DNA of 42,608 nucleotides, taken from contig PLGY01000062.1 of assembly GCA_003139855.1 (NCBI GenBank), forward strand, positions 27,012-69,619, written 5' to 3'. This document shows positions 27,777-35,649 of the stretch, piece by piece. How positions within the stretch are numbered: position 1 is the first letter of the stretch; each line of letters begins with the position of its first letter. The position numbers and the translations under genes are program-made. The DNA is from Candidatus Methanoflorens stordalenmirensis. Its GTDB lineage: Archaea > Halobacteriota > Bog-38 > Methanoflorentales > Methanoflorentaceae. The notes under the pieces were generated by a model. The model ran no database searches, had not been told where the DNA came from, and worked only from the letters and a program-made list of their open reading frames with translations.

Positions 27777-29015
27777 ATGCCGCGCAACCGACTGAGCCTC
27801 ACGTTCGTTAGCACGTTTCCTCCACGAGAGTGTGGTATCGCCACATTCACGCAAGACCTCCTCTTCACCCTTATCAGTGAGAATCCTGATATAAGAGCTA
27901 ACGTTTGTGCCATTGATGGAACTAAGGACTCAAGCGCTTACGGCTGTTTAAGTCCGCTTATCTATCCGAGATCGCGGGTCGCGTACGTCATCAAAGCTAC
28001 CGATCAAATCAGCTTTGTCGAGGCAGCTGAAAAAATAAACGCGTCGCGCGCTGATGTGGTCAACATACAACATGAGTACGGGCTGTATGGCGGCTCGTGG
28101 GGCCGATATATCCTCGATTTCATGGAAGCGCTAGAAAAACCGATCGTGACGACGCTGCATACGGTGCTGCCGAGACCCCCGGAAGAGGCCAAAGCGGTTA
28201 CCCGCGAGTTGTACCGTCTTTCAGCTAACGTCGTTGTACCAGGGCACGTCGGCGTCGATATCTTGAAAAAGGCGTTTGACTTAGGCCCTGAGAAAGTTGA
28301 GGTCATTCCGCACGGCGTGCCCGACGTTCCGTTTATCGGCACGGAGCAGCCGAAGAAGAAACTAGCACTCTCTCGCAGATTCGTGATAGGGTCATTTGGG
28401 TTGCTCCATCCCGCAAAGGGTATCGAATATGTCCTTGAAGCGCTGCCCCAGGTGATTGCCGATAATCCTGAAACGGACCCCCTCTACTTGGTCGTCGGAG
28501 AGACGCACGTAAACATCGTGAAGAACGAAGGCGAGCGCTATCGCGAAAGGCTGAAGGAGATCGTCAAAGACCTCGATTTGGAGCACAACGTCAAGTTCGT
28601 CGACCGATATCTTACCAACCGAAACCTGATCCTACATTTTCTCGCTACGGATATCTGCGTCCTCCCTTATCTCGCCAGGGATCAGATCGTGAGTGGCGTG
28701 CTGTCCCAGGCAGTAGGCTGTGGAAAGGCCATAATCTCAACGCCGTTTGTGCACGCACGAGATGCGCTTGCAGACGAAAGAGGCGTGCTTCTTAAGTCGG
28801 GGGAATCAACGGAGATAGCCGAAGCGATTACCATGTTGATGCGCAACGATCGCCTGAGACGGGAGATGGAGATTCGGACGTATATGTATGGGCGCTCGAT
28901 CACGTGGAAAGAGGTCGCGAGAAGATACAAGGAACTCTTCAATACACACTACGTCAAACGAGGGCACGGCACGACCGACGCTCCAACGTACTGGGGCGAC
29001 GTCGACGCGTTGTGA
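27777..29015 (+). CDS. GT4-family glycosyltransferase
   Basis: 412 residues, GT-B fold. N-terminal LTFVSTFPPRECGIATFTQD and VNIQHEYGLYGGSWG; C-terminal VEVIPHGVPDVPF, IGSFGLLHPAKGIEYVLEAL, and ICVLPYLARDQIVSGVLSQAVG. It belongs with the GT4 gene at 3809 (shared CGIAT and IQHEYGLY). ATG 27777 is preferred over GTG 27750, because a TATA-like GGTTTAAG at about 27743-27750 lies 30 bases upstream and fits a leaderless transcript. Sugar donor and acceptor are unknown. Confidence 0.85.
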   Translation: MPRNRLSLTFVSTFPPRECGIATFTQDLLFTLISENPDIRANVCAIDGTKDSSAYGCLSPLIYPRSRVAYVIKATDQISFVEAAEKINASRADVVNIQHEYGLYGGSWGRYILDFMEALEKPIVTTLHTVLPRPPEEAKAVTRELYRLSANVVVPGHVGVDILKKAFDLGPEKVEVIPHGVPDVPFIGTEQPKKKLALSRRFVIGSFGLLHPAKGIEYVLEALPQVIADNPETDPLYLVVGETHVNIVKNEGERYRERLKEIVKDLDLEHNVKFVDRYLTNRNLILHFLATDICVLPYLARDQIVSGVLSQAVGCGKAIISTPFVHARDALADERGVLLKSGESTEIAEAITMLMRNDRLRREMEIRTYMYGRSITWKEVARRYKELFNTHYVKRGHGTTDAPTYWGDVDAL

Positions 29016-29112
29016 TCGCGCAGTCAACGCATCTGTGGGGGGACTTTTTCGAGCTGACCGGGCAAAGTAGCTTGCGCTTTTTTGAGCATCATCTGCAGGA
29101 GGCCGAACCGAC

Positions 29113-29724
29113 ATGGCCGCAAAAGACGGGAGTGAGTTTCACACCTTACGGCAGATTCAAACAAACATCGCAAAGCAGGTGGTCCTAGAGGATCCCGCGA
29201 GTGAAGTTGCGTCGATAGGGGCGGTAGCGCAATCCTTTGATGAGGGCCTGGTGTTTTCTTCAGCCGTGGTTGTTGACACGCTCATGAACGTCATAGACGA
29301 GTCTGCGTCGATTGCGCCGACAGCCATGCCGTACGTGCCGGGTCTGCTCTTTTTCCGTGAGGGTCCCGCAGCGGTAGCCACCGTGGAGAAGCTGCGCAGG
29401 CGACCTGACGTTTTAATCGTCCACGGGGGCGGCATAAATCACCCCAGGTTTGCAGGAATCGCGTCGCACGTCGGAGTTATTCTCAACACGTCAACGGTTG
29501 GCGTGTCCAAAAAAGCCCTCTGCGGGGAGTACCTTGAACCGGCTCAAGCCGACCGCTCCACCGCGCTGACAGTCAACGGCAAACAGTTTGGGCTCGTCTT
29601 AAAAACGGTGGCCGGCATAAAACCGATCTTCATTAGTCCAGGAAACCGTATTTCGTTGCAGGGCGCATTGCGAATCGTCCAGCGCTGCGTGGTGAGCCAC
29701 AGATTACCTGAGCCGCTTCGTTAG
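29113..29724 (+). CDS. Endonuclease V homologue with altered active site
   Basis: 203 residues. The endonuclease V fold is clear: MPYVPGLLFFREGPAAVATVEKL, PDVLIVHGGGINHPR, GIASHVGVILNTSTVGVSKKALCGEYL. True enzymes cut DNA or RNA next to inosine using three acidic residues. Here the first Asp (in the usual G-x-D-x-A motif) appears as Gly36, and the Asp of the VDGHG motif is His104 (VHGGG). The Glu of FREGP (E83) and the later Lys (K133) remain. It may be inactive, use other metal ligands, or have become a nucleic-acid-binding protein. AGGAGG lies about 10 bases before the ATG. It follows the GT4 gene by 97 bases. Confidence 0.85.
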   Translation: MAAKDGSEFHTLRQIQTNIAKQVVLEDPASEVASIGAVAQSFDEGLVFSSAVVVDTLMNVIDESASIAPTAMPYVPGLLFFREGPAAVATVEKLRRRPDVLIVHGGGINHPRFAGIASHVGVILNTSTVGVSKKALCGEYLEPAQADRSTALTVNGKQFGLVLKTVAGIKPIFISPGNRISLQGALRIVQRCVVSHRLPEPLR

Positions 29725-29905
29725 GCTCACATCAAGCCCAGGCATCTTCGAGCCGAGATGCGTTCTAGTGAATTGGCGCCTCTGCGGGCAGGCGATGGGG
29801 TGGGATGACTTGTACGCGAACTGATTCAGGCTGGACGTCGATGTGAGAAGGTTTAATACGCTCAGCGTGCAAAGAGCAACCATTGATCGCACGCGAGGTA
29901 CTGAC

Positions 29906-30049
29906 ATGAGAGCGTATCTTTACCGATGTCGCGTCTGTGGCGCGGAAATCTGGACCGATTTTATCGAGTTGGACAAGCTAACCTGCAAGAACTGCCATAC
30001 CGCAGGAAAATGGCTCGTACTCGACGTTAAGAACAGAGAAAAAATATAA
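29906..30049 (+). CDS. Small zinc-ribbon protein
   Basis: 47 residues: YRCRVCGAEIW ... LTCKNCHTAGKW, a CxxC pair twice, so a single zinc ribbon. ATG at 29906 has GAGGT 7 bases upstream; a TATA-like GGTTTAATACG lies near 29852. No membrane segment. Archaea carry many such small ribbons of unknown role. It converges on the histone gene. Confidence 0.7.
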   Translation: MRAYLYRCRVCGAEIWTDFIELDKLTCKNCHTAGKWLVLDVKNREKI

Positions 30050-30090
30050 AAAAAATAAGCAATAGCATCTCACGTGCGAAGAGATGCTAT
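30050..30090 (-). terminator. Terminator of the histone gene
   Basis: A perfect 10-base stem (30062-30071 with 30081-30090, ATAGCATCTC / GAGATGCTAT) with a 9-base loop. Read on the minus strand it is followed by a T-rich run (complement of the A-run 30038-30056), as expected for an archaeal terminator. It sits 20 bases past the histone stop codon. Confidence 0.75.
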
Positions 30091-30109
30091 CAAAGAAACG
30101 ATAGTGAGA

Positions 30110-30322
30110 TTAGCGATTAAGTCTGGTCCAGGCGAGTTTAATGTCTTCGGCTTTGACCGTCTTGCGTCCCGCGTGCTTTGCCATTTCGATTGCTTCTTCG
30201 GCGAGTTCCTTGCCGTATGTCTCTAGGTATTCTCTAAACTGTTCTGTCGCTTCAGCGCTCACGCGCTCTGCTCCAGCTTTTCGGATAATCCTGCTTACTC
30301 CTGCTGCTTGTAGTTCTGCCAT
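30110..30322 (-). CDS. Archaeal histone
   Basis: 70 residues, one histone fold: [20 protein letters not shown] (alpha 1 and the RI/RK DNA contact), [20 protein letters not shown] (alpha 2), and [19 protein letters not shown] (loop 2 RKTV and alpha 3). Dimers wrap DNA. The residues that contact DNA in HMfB-like histones are kept. Strong TATA, GAGGT ribosome site and a good terminator suggest high expression. Confidence 0.96.
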   Translation of the reverse strand: MAELQAAGVSRIIRKAGAERVSAEATEQFREYLETYGKELAEEAIEMAKHAGRKTVKAEDIKLAWTRLNR

Positions 30323-30357
30323 TTGAATTACCTCGATCTATACTGAGATTTTCAACA

Positions 30358-30366
30358 TATATATAC
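30358..30366 (-). promoter_or_regulatory. TATA box of the histone gene
   Basis: Minus-strand GTATATATA preceded by a purine-rich CGAAAAA element (BRE-like), centred about 40 bases before the ATG. Leader of about 12 bases with GAGGT. Confidence 0.7.
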
Positions 30367-30515
30367 TTTTTCGGTGTTTTTTCGATTTTAAGGTAATATT
30401 CCCCAATAAAAATGGATTTAAGAGTCAAAATAACATTTGAGCTTGGTATGCACAAGATGGGGAAAGCTTCATGGTGCGTCAATCGGAAGCTAGTGCATTC
30501 AAGGTGGTGTCCAGA

Positions 30516-30980
30516 ATGACGAGCCGTCTGCAAATTGGCATTATCGGAAGCAGGAGCTGCTCGAGCAAGATTGCGAGTATTGCCGAGCGCACAGGAAGCC
30601 TCATAGCGTCTCGCGAGGCGACCCTTATCTGTGGGGGAATGGGGGGAGTTATGGAAGCCGCTGCGCGCGGCGCACAGGCTGCAGGGGGGCTCACCGTAGG
30701 AATTCTTCCCGGTCCCTCGAAAACCGAAGCGAATCCCTTCATCGACGTTAAGATCCCAACGGACATGGGCTATGCGCGAAATGCGATTATCGCGCGAGCA
30801 GCCGATTGCCTCATCGCGATCGCCGGCGAGTTTGGCACACTCTCAGAAATTGCCCTCGCCCTCCAAATGGCAAAACCGGTGGTGACTTTAGCCTGCAAGT
30901 GGAAAATCGAGGGGACGGTTCTCGCCGACTCACCGGAGGCGGCGGTTGAGACGGCCCTCCGTCTGTGTGCTAAGCCCTAA
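30516..30980 (+). CDS. LOG-like Rossmann protein (TIGR00725 type)
   Basis: 154 residues from ATG 30516 (GGTGG 9 bases upstream; earlier starts lack support). Motifs: IGIIGSRSCS, LICGGMGGVMEAAARGA, YARNAIIARAADCLIAIAGEFGTLSEIALAL. The PGGxGTxxE-type motif of nucleotide-5'-monophosphate phosphoribohydrolases appears as AGEFGTLSE. This branch (about 155 residues) is often annotated as molybdenum cofactor carrier-like or of unknown function. It may bind or cleave nucleotides. Confidence 0.8.
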   Translation: MTSRLQIGIIGSRSCSSKIASIAERTGSLIASREATLICGGMGGVMEAAARGAQAAGGLTVGILPGPSKTEANPFIDVKIPTDMGYARNAIIARAADCLIAIAGEFGTLSEIALALQMAKPVVTLACKWKIEGTVLADSPEAAVETALRLCAKP

Positions 30981-31025
30981 GCAAACGCTATGTACCTGAA
31001 GCCTCTATAGAGCTACTGGGATTAA

Positions 31026-31787
31026 ATGAACATTATTCTGCTCGGGACGGGCGTCGCCATTCCACAGCTCGAAAAGGCCCAGTCGGGCATTCTCGTTAAG
31101 ACCCCGGAAGAACTGCTACTCTTTGATTGCGGGGCAGGCATCCTGGGCCGTATCGTGCAGAGCGGCTACGATTATTGCAAAATACACAAGGTTTTTTTCA
31201 CCCACCACCACCTCGATCACAACTCTGACTTTTTGGCACTGCTCAAAGCGCAGCAACTGACCGCCCTCGATTCAGACGCGCAGGTGGAGACGATGAACGT
31301 GTATGGTCCCGCCGGCACGCAACACCACGTTGCGCAGTTGCTCGAGCTCTACGACTATCTTACCGTCAATGTCGACGTAACAGAGCTTGATGACGGCGAC
31401 AGCATTCGTGTTGGAAACGGAGTGGCCTCCGTTCGGGCGACGAAGCACAGCGTTTCGTCAATCGCGTACCGTATGCAAACCCCGACGTCGACGCTAGTGT
31501 ATTCAGGCGATACCGAACCTGCAGAAAGCGTCCGCGATCTTTGTCACGGCGACGTTGACGTGCTAATCCACGAGTGTTCGTTCCCTGATGCGTACGCGTC
31601 CGTCTCGAACCACACGACGCCAGCCAAGCTACGCGATCTAATATATGACCAGCACATCGACCGCATCGTGCTTACCCACCTCTACCCGCACGCGAGCGGG
31701 CATGAGGATGCCATGGTCGACGTCGTTAAGGAGAGGTTCCCCGGAAGGGTTGACGTCGCGTACGACCTGATGAAGATCTTTCTCTGA
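31026..31787 (+). CDS. Metallo-beta-lactamase-fold hydrolase, RNase Z-like
   Basis: 253 residues. Zinc motif THHHLDHN (HxHxDH), later ATKHSVSSIAYR, VYSGDTEP (Asp ligand), HECSFPD, and TPAKLRDL ... VLTHLYPHAS. This is the RNase Z / arylsulfatase branch. It lacks a clear long exosite arm, so it may not be the tRNA 3'-processing enzyme. It ends right next to the stop of the convergent bactofilin-like gene. Confidence 0.85.
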   Translation: MNIILLGTGVAIPQLEKAQSGILVKTPEELLLFDCGAGILGRIVQSGYDYCKIHKVFFTHHHLDHNSDFLALLKAQQLTALDSDAQVETMNVYGPAGTQHHVAQLLELYDYLTVNVDVTELDDGDSIRVGNGVASVRATKHSVSSIAYRMQTPTSTLVYSGDTEPAESVRDLCHGDVDVLIHECSFPDAYASVSNHTTPAKLRDLIYDQHIDRIVLTHLYPHASGHEDAMVDVVKERFPGRVDVAYDLMKIFL

Positions 31788-32231
31788 TTACGCTGTTTTC
31801 GTGCCTTGCGCCGCCTCTGCGACGTCTGCAACAGCTCCTGCAGCGAGAATAATCTGGCCACGCTCGCTGATCGCGTGCCGAACGCGCGAATTGCTGCCGA
31901 TCGTCACGTCGCCAACCGCGTCGATCTTGTTGACTTGCGAGTCGCTGCCGATGTCGGCCTGTTCTCCGGCTTCAATGTGGTGCGCCTTGAATCCGCTCCC
32001 CGTCTTGATCCCGCCGGTAATTACCGTTCCCTTGACGTGACAGTTATCGCCGAAACTAGCCTCAGAGCACTCAATAGAGCCGTTGATTACGACGTTGTTC
32101 TCAGTCGTCAAAATGCCGTAGACGTTGATCGTCGCGTCCTTGTCTACAGGGTACAGCTGGGTGTTCGCTTCAAGGTACAGATCCTCGTTAAGCTCCTTCA
32201 GATTTGCTTGTTTGCCGCGTTCTATACGCAT
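31788..32231 (-). CDS. Bactofilin-like polymer-forming protein
   Basis: 147 residues with a right-handed beta-helix pattern of short repeats: INVYGILTTENNVVINGSIEC, ASFGDNCHVKGTVITGGI, ADIGSDSQVNKIDAVGDVTIGSNSRV. Family members (DUF583) form filaments in bacteria; archaeal versions are little studied. AGGTGA precedes the ATG. It follows the 126-residue hypothetical gene by 11 bases on the same strand, so they form an operon and may work together. Confidence 0.75.
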   Translation of the reverse strand: MRIERGKQANLKELNEDLYLEANTQLYPVDKDATINVYGILTTENNVVINGSIECSEASFGDNCHVKGTVITGGIKTGSGFKAHHIEAGEQADIGSDSQVNKIDAVGDVTIGSNSRVRHAISERGQIILAAGAVADVAEAAQGTKTA

Positions 32232-32242
32232 TTTTTCACCTC

Positions 32243-32623
32243 TTACCTAATCCCTCCGAGCAGCTCATCTGAGGTAATCGCGTGCGCATATTTCTTGAGC
32301 TGCAGCACGCCACCGATTGCGTCGAGCGCTTGAATCTTGCCCTTCACCGACTTCAATGAAGCGTCATCGCGCACGAGGAAGATTGCTTTGTCACACACGG
32401 AGAGCAGCGCCTTTGCGACGCTCTGCGTGAGGAAGTCCGTGGGGACCTCGCCTCCGGTGGGGCAGAAGAAAAATCCGAGCTTGGACGTCGGGAGATTTGC
32501 GTGGTCTTTTCTGGTCCAGATGACATCGATTTCGCCCGCGCCGATGTCAACGGCCGATTGGACCTCGTAGTTGAGTGCGCGCCCGGTCGCTTTGCACTCG
32601 TTGATCAGTTCTGCGTCTTTCAT
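32243..32623 (-). CDS. Hypothetical protein in operon with bactofilin-like gene
   Basis: 126 residues, no family recognised with confidence. It reads like a compact alpha/beta domain: ALNYEVQSAVDIGAGEIDVI followed by WTRKDHANLPTSKLGFFFCP suggests strands of a PD-(D/E)xK or VRR-NUC-like restriction fold (guess), and DKAIFLVRDDASLKSVKGKI looks like a further strand-helix unit. The ATG at 32623 is chosen because GGTGA is upstream and a TATA (CTTTTAAAT, about 32651-32659) lies 32 bases away; the longer frame would start too close to the TATA. Confidence 0.65.
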   Translation of the reverse strand: MKDAELINECKATGRALNYEVQSAVDIGAGEIDVIWTRKDHANLPTSKLGFFFCPTGGEVPTDFLTQSVAKALLSVCDKAIFLVRDDASLKSVKGKIQALDAIGGVLQLKKYAHAITSDELLGGIR

Positions 32624-32798
32624 ATTCACCGAATGAACCACGACGCGGCGATTTAAAAGCGTTGTTGCCGTTTTTCACGCAACTGAAGACACGTGAAGCA
32701 CAAAAGGTAGTGCGGCGACTATCGCCAGGGCTAGTAAAGCTTTAAGGCTAGGAAAGCCGAACACCCAAAAAAAGAGAGGTCGCGTATGCGACTTCCGA

Positions 32799-32945
32799 TC
32801 ACGATGCGAACGATTCGAAATGCTCCTTGAACTCAGCACGTGAGCACTCGTGACACAATTTAGCAAACCACGTCTTGATAATAATTGGGTTGCCGCACCG
32901 CTCGCAGTATGCGGTTTCCTGTGGTACGGTATCAATCTCGATCAT
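32799..32945 (-). CDS. Small zinc-ribbon protein (48 residues)
   Basis: Open frame from ATG 32945: IDTVPQETAYCERCGNPIII, then FAKLCHECSRAEFKEHFE, two CxxC pairs typical of a zinc ribbon. It ends in FESFAS. A TATA-like CCTTAAATC near 32985 lies about 40 bases upstream; the ribosome site is weak. Codon use is like the neighbours. Too short for family naming. Confidence 0.6.
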   Translation of the reverse strand: MIEIDTVPQETAYCERCGNPIIIKTWFAKLCHECSRAEFKEHFESFAS

Positions 32946-33318
32946 CTTATCACTCACTGTCACAGCACATAGAACACACTAGATTTAAGGCTTACGCTCT
33001 GGACTTTTTTTGCTCGCTTTGCTTTGTCGTGGCAATTCGGCTTTCAAAAACCGCTTTGCCGGCGAGGCGTCCATTCGACTGCGTCCGTTCGACTCGTAAG
33101 AAGCAACGGCAGCAATATTTAACATTAGTTTTTATTCCATCAATAATATATAATTCTTCTTAAAGTGACATTAGTCGGTCTTCGGACGATCATTAGCATA
33201 CGTCCGAGATTTATGCTGTCAGACAACATAAAGAAAACATTGCTGTTTCACAGCGGGAGTAGCCGGGTGATATAAAAGATCGAGCAACAAAATGCTGATA
33301 ACGCCTCGTTTCCTTTTT
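32946..33318. other. Gene-poor interval with a small hairpin
   Basis: No gene seen. A hairpin TCGGACG / CGTCCGA (33182-33188 / 33201-33207) and a plus-strand TATA-like GATATAAAAG (33268-33277) stand out. Short open frames have no protein-like pattern. Confidence 0.4.
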
Positions 33319-33483
33319 CTATCGTGCCGCGCTATCGCTGTCCTTCGTCGCGCTCGCGATCCGAGGCTTTCGTATAAACTGCAAATATACCCACACCACG
33401 ACTACGAGGAGTGCTCCCGGCGGGAATATGAACAGCAGGTAGATAAAAGCTATCAACAGGATTACTGAATTGAGGAGACTCAT
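33319..33483 (-). CDS. Small membrane protein (54 residues)
   Basis: Frame from ATG 33483: two hydrophobic stretches, SVILLIAFIYLLFIFPPG and ALLVVVVWVYLQF, split by a PPG turn, then a positive tail RKPRIASATKDSDSAAR. Likely a two-helix or re-entrant membrane peptide. A TATA-like GCTTAAAGC 31 bases upstream suggests a leaderless mRNA. No homologue recognised; resembles small phage or stress membrane peptides only in general form. Confidence 0.5.
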   Translation of the reverse strand: MSLLNSVILLIAFIYLLFIFPPGALLVVVVWVYLQFIRKPRIASATKDSDSAAR

Positions 33484-33987
33484 GCTCAACACGTTATAAG
33501 GGGGGATTACGCTTTAAGCGTTTCTTCTCCTGGTCTCTGCAAAATAGTCCAAATTCGAAGGCTTTGATTGCAGCCAAAATCGCGCAAAATATCTCTTAGA
33601 GCTAATAGGCTGAGATATTTACGCAATAGCTATTGCTCGCTTCTAGAGGCATTTGGCACGCTAATCCGTCTGGTTTTCGGAGCCGGTGGCAAAGCGCACG
33701 CCGCCAACTGCTCTAAACCACAATAGTGCGCAGGAAAATCCTATTTGAGCGGCACAGTAGCTGGATGGTACTCAGTTTCTGGAAGTAGCAAGGCCAGAAA
33801 TGACCGCGCGACACGGACTAGCTAGATTCGTGCAGAAGAACTGGGAAAAGGTTGGTATCTTAATTTGATTGTGAGGAACCTCCGGCTGCTCCTCTTTATA
33901 AAAAAAATCAAAAGCTAGAAAGCACTTTGTGCCTAGAATGGCATTTTTGAGCTTGTCGGCAGCATTGCGCTCACTTCCCATGAAAGG
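33484..33987. other. Gene-poor interval with palindromes
   Basis: No convincing gene. A minus-strand open frame (33772-33981) codes 69 residues with no recognisable pattern, and its ATG lies too near the TATA to use it. Two notable inverted repeats are listed separately. Confidence 0.4.
33587..33636. repeat. Inverted repeat next to a 14-base perfect palindrome
   Basis: AAATATCTC (33587-33595) is repeated inverted as GAGATATTT (33612-33620), extendable with one bulge into flanking GCG/CGC. Directly after it, GCAATAGCTATTGC (33623-33636) is a perfect palindrome. May be operator sites or remains of a mobile element. Confidence 0.6.
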
Positions 33988-33994
33988 TATAAAT
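33988..33994 (+). promoter_or_regulatory. TATA box of the candidate ncRNA
   Basis: TATAAAT preceded by GAAAGG (BRE-like). The predicted start, 25-28 bases downstream of its centre, is about 34017-34019, just before the long closing helix of the RNA at 34022. Confidence 0.6.
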
Positions 33995-34017
33995 CGAAGA
34001 GGCGCGTATAATTAAGG

Positions 34018-34198
34018 TACGCTCTATAGGATGTGTGGAGGAAAAGCTAGCTTCCAATGGCTTTTGGAGTAGAGCTTTCGGGGCAGAGAAACCTCTGCTC
34101 TGAAGCATTGGGCGAACTCGCCTTGGCTCTCAAACACGCCATTGGAAGGGATCGCTTTCGCTATTCATATATCCTACAGAGTCCAACTTCACTTTTTT
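34018..34198 (+). ncRNA. Candidate structured non-coding RNA, about 180 bases
   Basis: Promoter, fold and terminator-like end agree. P1: 34022-34037 pairs with 34166-34181 over 16 positions, with one A-C mismatch and two G-U pairs. P2: CTTCCAATGGC (34051-34061) pairs perfectly with GCCATTGGAAG (34138-34148). Inside P2 are hairpin P3 (GCTTT 34074-34078 with GAAGC 34102-34106, and GCAGAG 34083-34088 with CTCTGC 34093-34098, loop AAAC) and hairpin P4 (GGCG / CGCC, 34111-34122). A T6 run (34193-34198) follows. G-U wobble in P1 favours RNA over a DNA palindrome. It does not match RNase P, SRP or rRNA signatures that I know. No protein frame fits. An alternative is a small palindromic mobile element. 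Confidence 0.5.
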
Positions 34199-34738
34199 GT
34201 CGATAATTCGAGCGTGTTTGACTGTGCGTTCTTCTTCCGTTGTGAGCATCACGCTCGCAGCTCGCTCTTCTTATGTTCGATTGGCCCCTTTGAGGTAAAA
34301 AAACACGCCATTCATAACGCGCTGTTAACAGAAGAGCCGAAATGTTCTCCCGACGCTTCCTTCCCTTAGCGTCGTAATCCGAAACGCCTCGAAGAAACCC
34401 AAAAAATCGTTCGTTCACTCTTCATACACAGCTGCTACTTCTTGAAGGCTAGCGGCATCGTTCCAGGGCCTGAATTCCAGTCGCCAAAAAAATCCTTTTC
34501 CGCTTTTGAAGTATGACTAGCCAGGCGTTATAAAAAAATCGATGCGGTGTAGCCCGTTTAAACGCCAGCCCAGAAAGCGTGTTCGATCCGAGCAACGAGC
34601 ATCACTTTGCGGGCTCGAATTGCAAGACCATTTGCTTTTAGTAGCGTAAGCTTAAATGGAGATAGGAGATCTTTGGCGCATGCGGAAGCACGTGATGCGT
34701 TCCACCTGCTGCGCTTGTGAAAAAGGAAGTAAGGAAAT
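34199..34738. other. Gene-poor interval before the FAS1 gene
   Basis: No gene seen. It holds an inverted repeat CGAGCGTG / CACGCTCG (34209-34216 / 34250-34257) and a TATA-like GCTTAAATGG (34648-34657) that would give the FAS1 gene a leader of about 60 bases. Confidence 0.4.
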
Positions 34739-35218
34739 ATGAAAAACATTGTAGAGACAGCAATCGATGATAGTTCTTTCACAGTGCTGGTAACAGCAGT
34801 GAAGGCGGCAGCCGGTCTCGTCGACGCCTTGAGCGGACCTGGGCCCTTTACGCTCTTTGCTCCGAACGATGACGCGTTTGCCGAGTTGCCTGCCGGTACA
34901 GTAGACGAATTGTTAAAAGACAAAGACCGACTCACTGCAGTGCTTGCCTATCACGTAGTGCCCGGCAAATACATGGCAATCGACCTTATGAAAATGACGA
35001 CAGCAAAGACCGTTCAGGGGGCGACCCTAACGATTGCAACAGAGACAGCAGTCATCGAGGAGGACACGGTGGTCGTTGAAGATAACGTCGTTGTCGAAGA
35101 CGATGAAATCGCGGCATTTGAAGAGCTAACGGTGGACGATGCCATCGTTCTTCAGGCGGATATTGAATGCACTAATGGTGTAATTCACGTTATTGATTCC
35201 GTCCTTGCGCCTGAATAA
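34739..35218 (+). CDS. Fasciclin (FAS1) domain protein with acidic insert
   Basis: 159 residues, a single FAS1 domain: [20 protein letters not shown] (H1-type motif), [16 protein letters not shown] (YHxVPG), TVQGATLTI, and [16 protein letters not shown] (H2-type end). Unlike most FAS1 proteins it has no signal peptide or lipobox, so it would stay in the cytoplasm or leave by another path. A 25-residue acidic insert with a near repeat [12 protein letters not shown] interrupts the domain before [19 protein letters not shown] precedes the ATG. Cell adhesion is the usual role of the family; here unknown. Confidence 0.85.
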   Translation: MKNIVETAIDDSSFTVLVTAVKAAAGLVDALSGPGPFTLFAPNDDAFAELPAGTVDELLKDKDRLTAVLAYHVVPGKYMAIDLMKMTTAKTVQGATLTIATETAVIEEDTVVVEDNVVVEDDEIAAFEELTVDDAIVLQADIECTNGVIHVIDSVLAPE

Positions 35219-35230
35219 TGCGCGAGTGTA

Positions 35231-35258
35231 GCCAGGGGACCTCCTGGCCTCTTTTTTT
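35231..35258 (+). terminator. Hairpin plus T-run after the FAS1 gene
   Basis: GCCAGG (35231-35236) pairs with CCTGGC (35243-35248), loop of 6, followed by CTC and seven T. Starts 13 bases after the stop codon. Confidence 0.75.
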
Positions 35259-35649
35259 ATGTGCGCCGCACGCATCGCGATGTTCGCTGTGTGCAGGTCT
35301 TGCGACAGGGACATATTATTACGTTTTCTGACATCGTTGGAACTCACACATCAACCCCCCGGCGGAGCACCTTTTACTCGAATCTTCTCTGCTGCGAGTG
35401 CATGCTAGCGGGTTACTCACTTTCGTAATGTATGGCAGGCCATTCGCACGCAAAGCGTTTAGGAACATCGCAAACCAGCTTCGCGTTCCATTTGGTTAAA
35501 AAAAGTTTTCATCTCTCTGGCCGTTGTCGCGCGCCATCTGGAACTCACGCGCTTGCACCCTCTTGCGTGCCCTTTATCTGCGTACCCGCTAGGTCTAATA
35601 CAGGAATGACGCAGTCGGGGTAACAGGAGCGCGTTGACGAAATGGTAGT
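35259..35649. other. Gene-poor interval
   Basis: No gene supported. The open frame 35432-35623 has no protein-like pattern. An imperfect inverted repeat (GGAA...TTCC with inner CGC/GCG, about 35461-35490) is the only structure seen. Confidence 0.35.

Noticed and set aside
33772..33981. 69-codon minus-strand frame
   Set aside because: Its ATG is only about 8 bases from the nearest TATA, and no pattern is recognised.
34018..34198. RNase P RNA, because of a GAGGAAA stretch at 34038-34044
   Set aside because: Too short and lacks the other conserved regions such as the ACAGAA segment and P4 partner.
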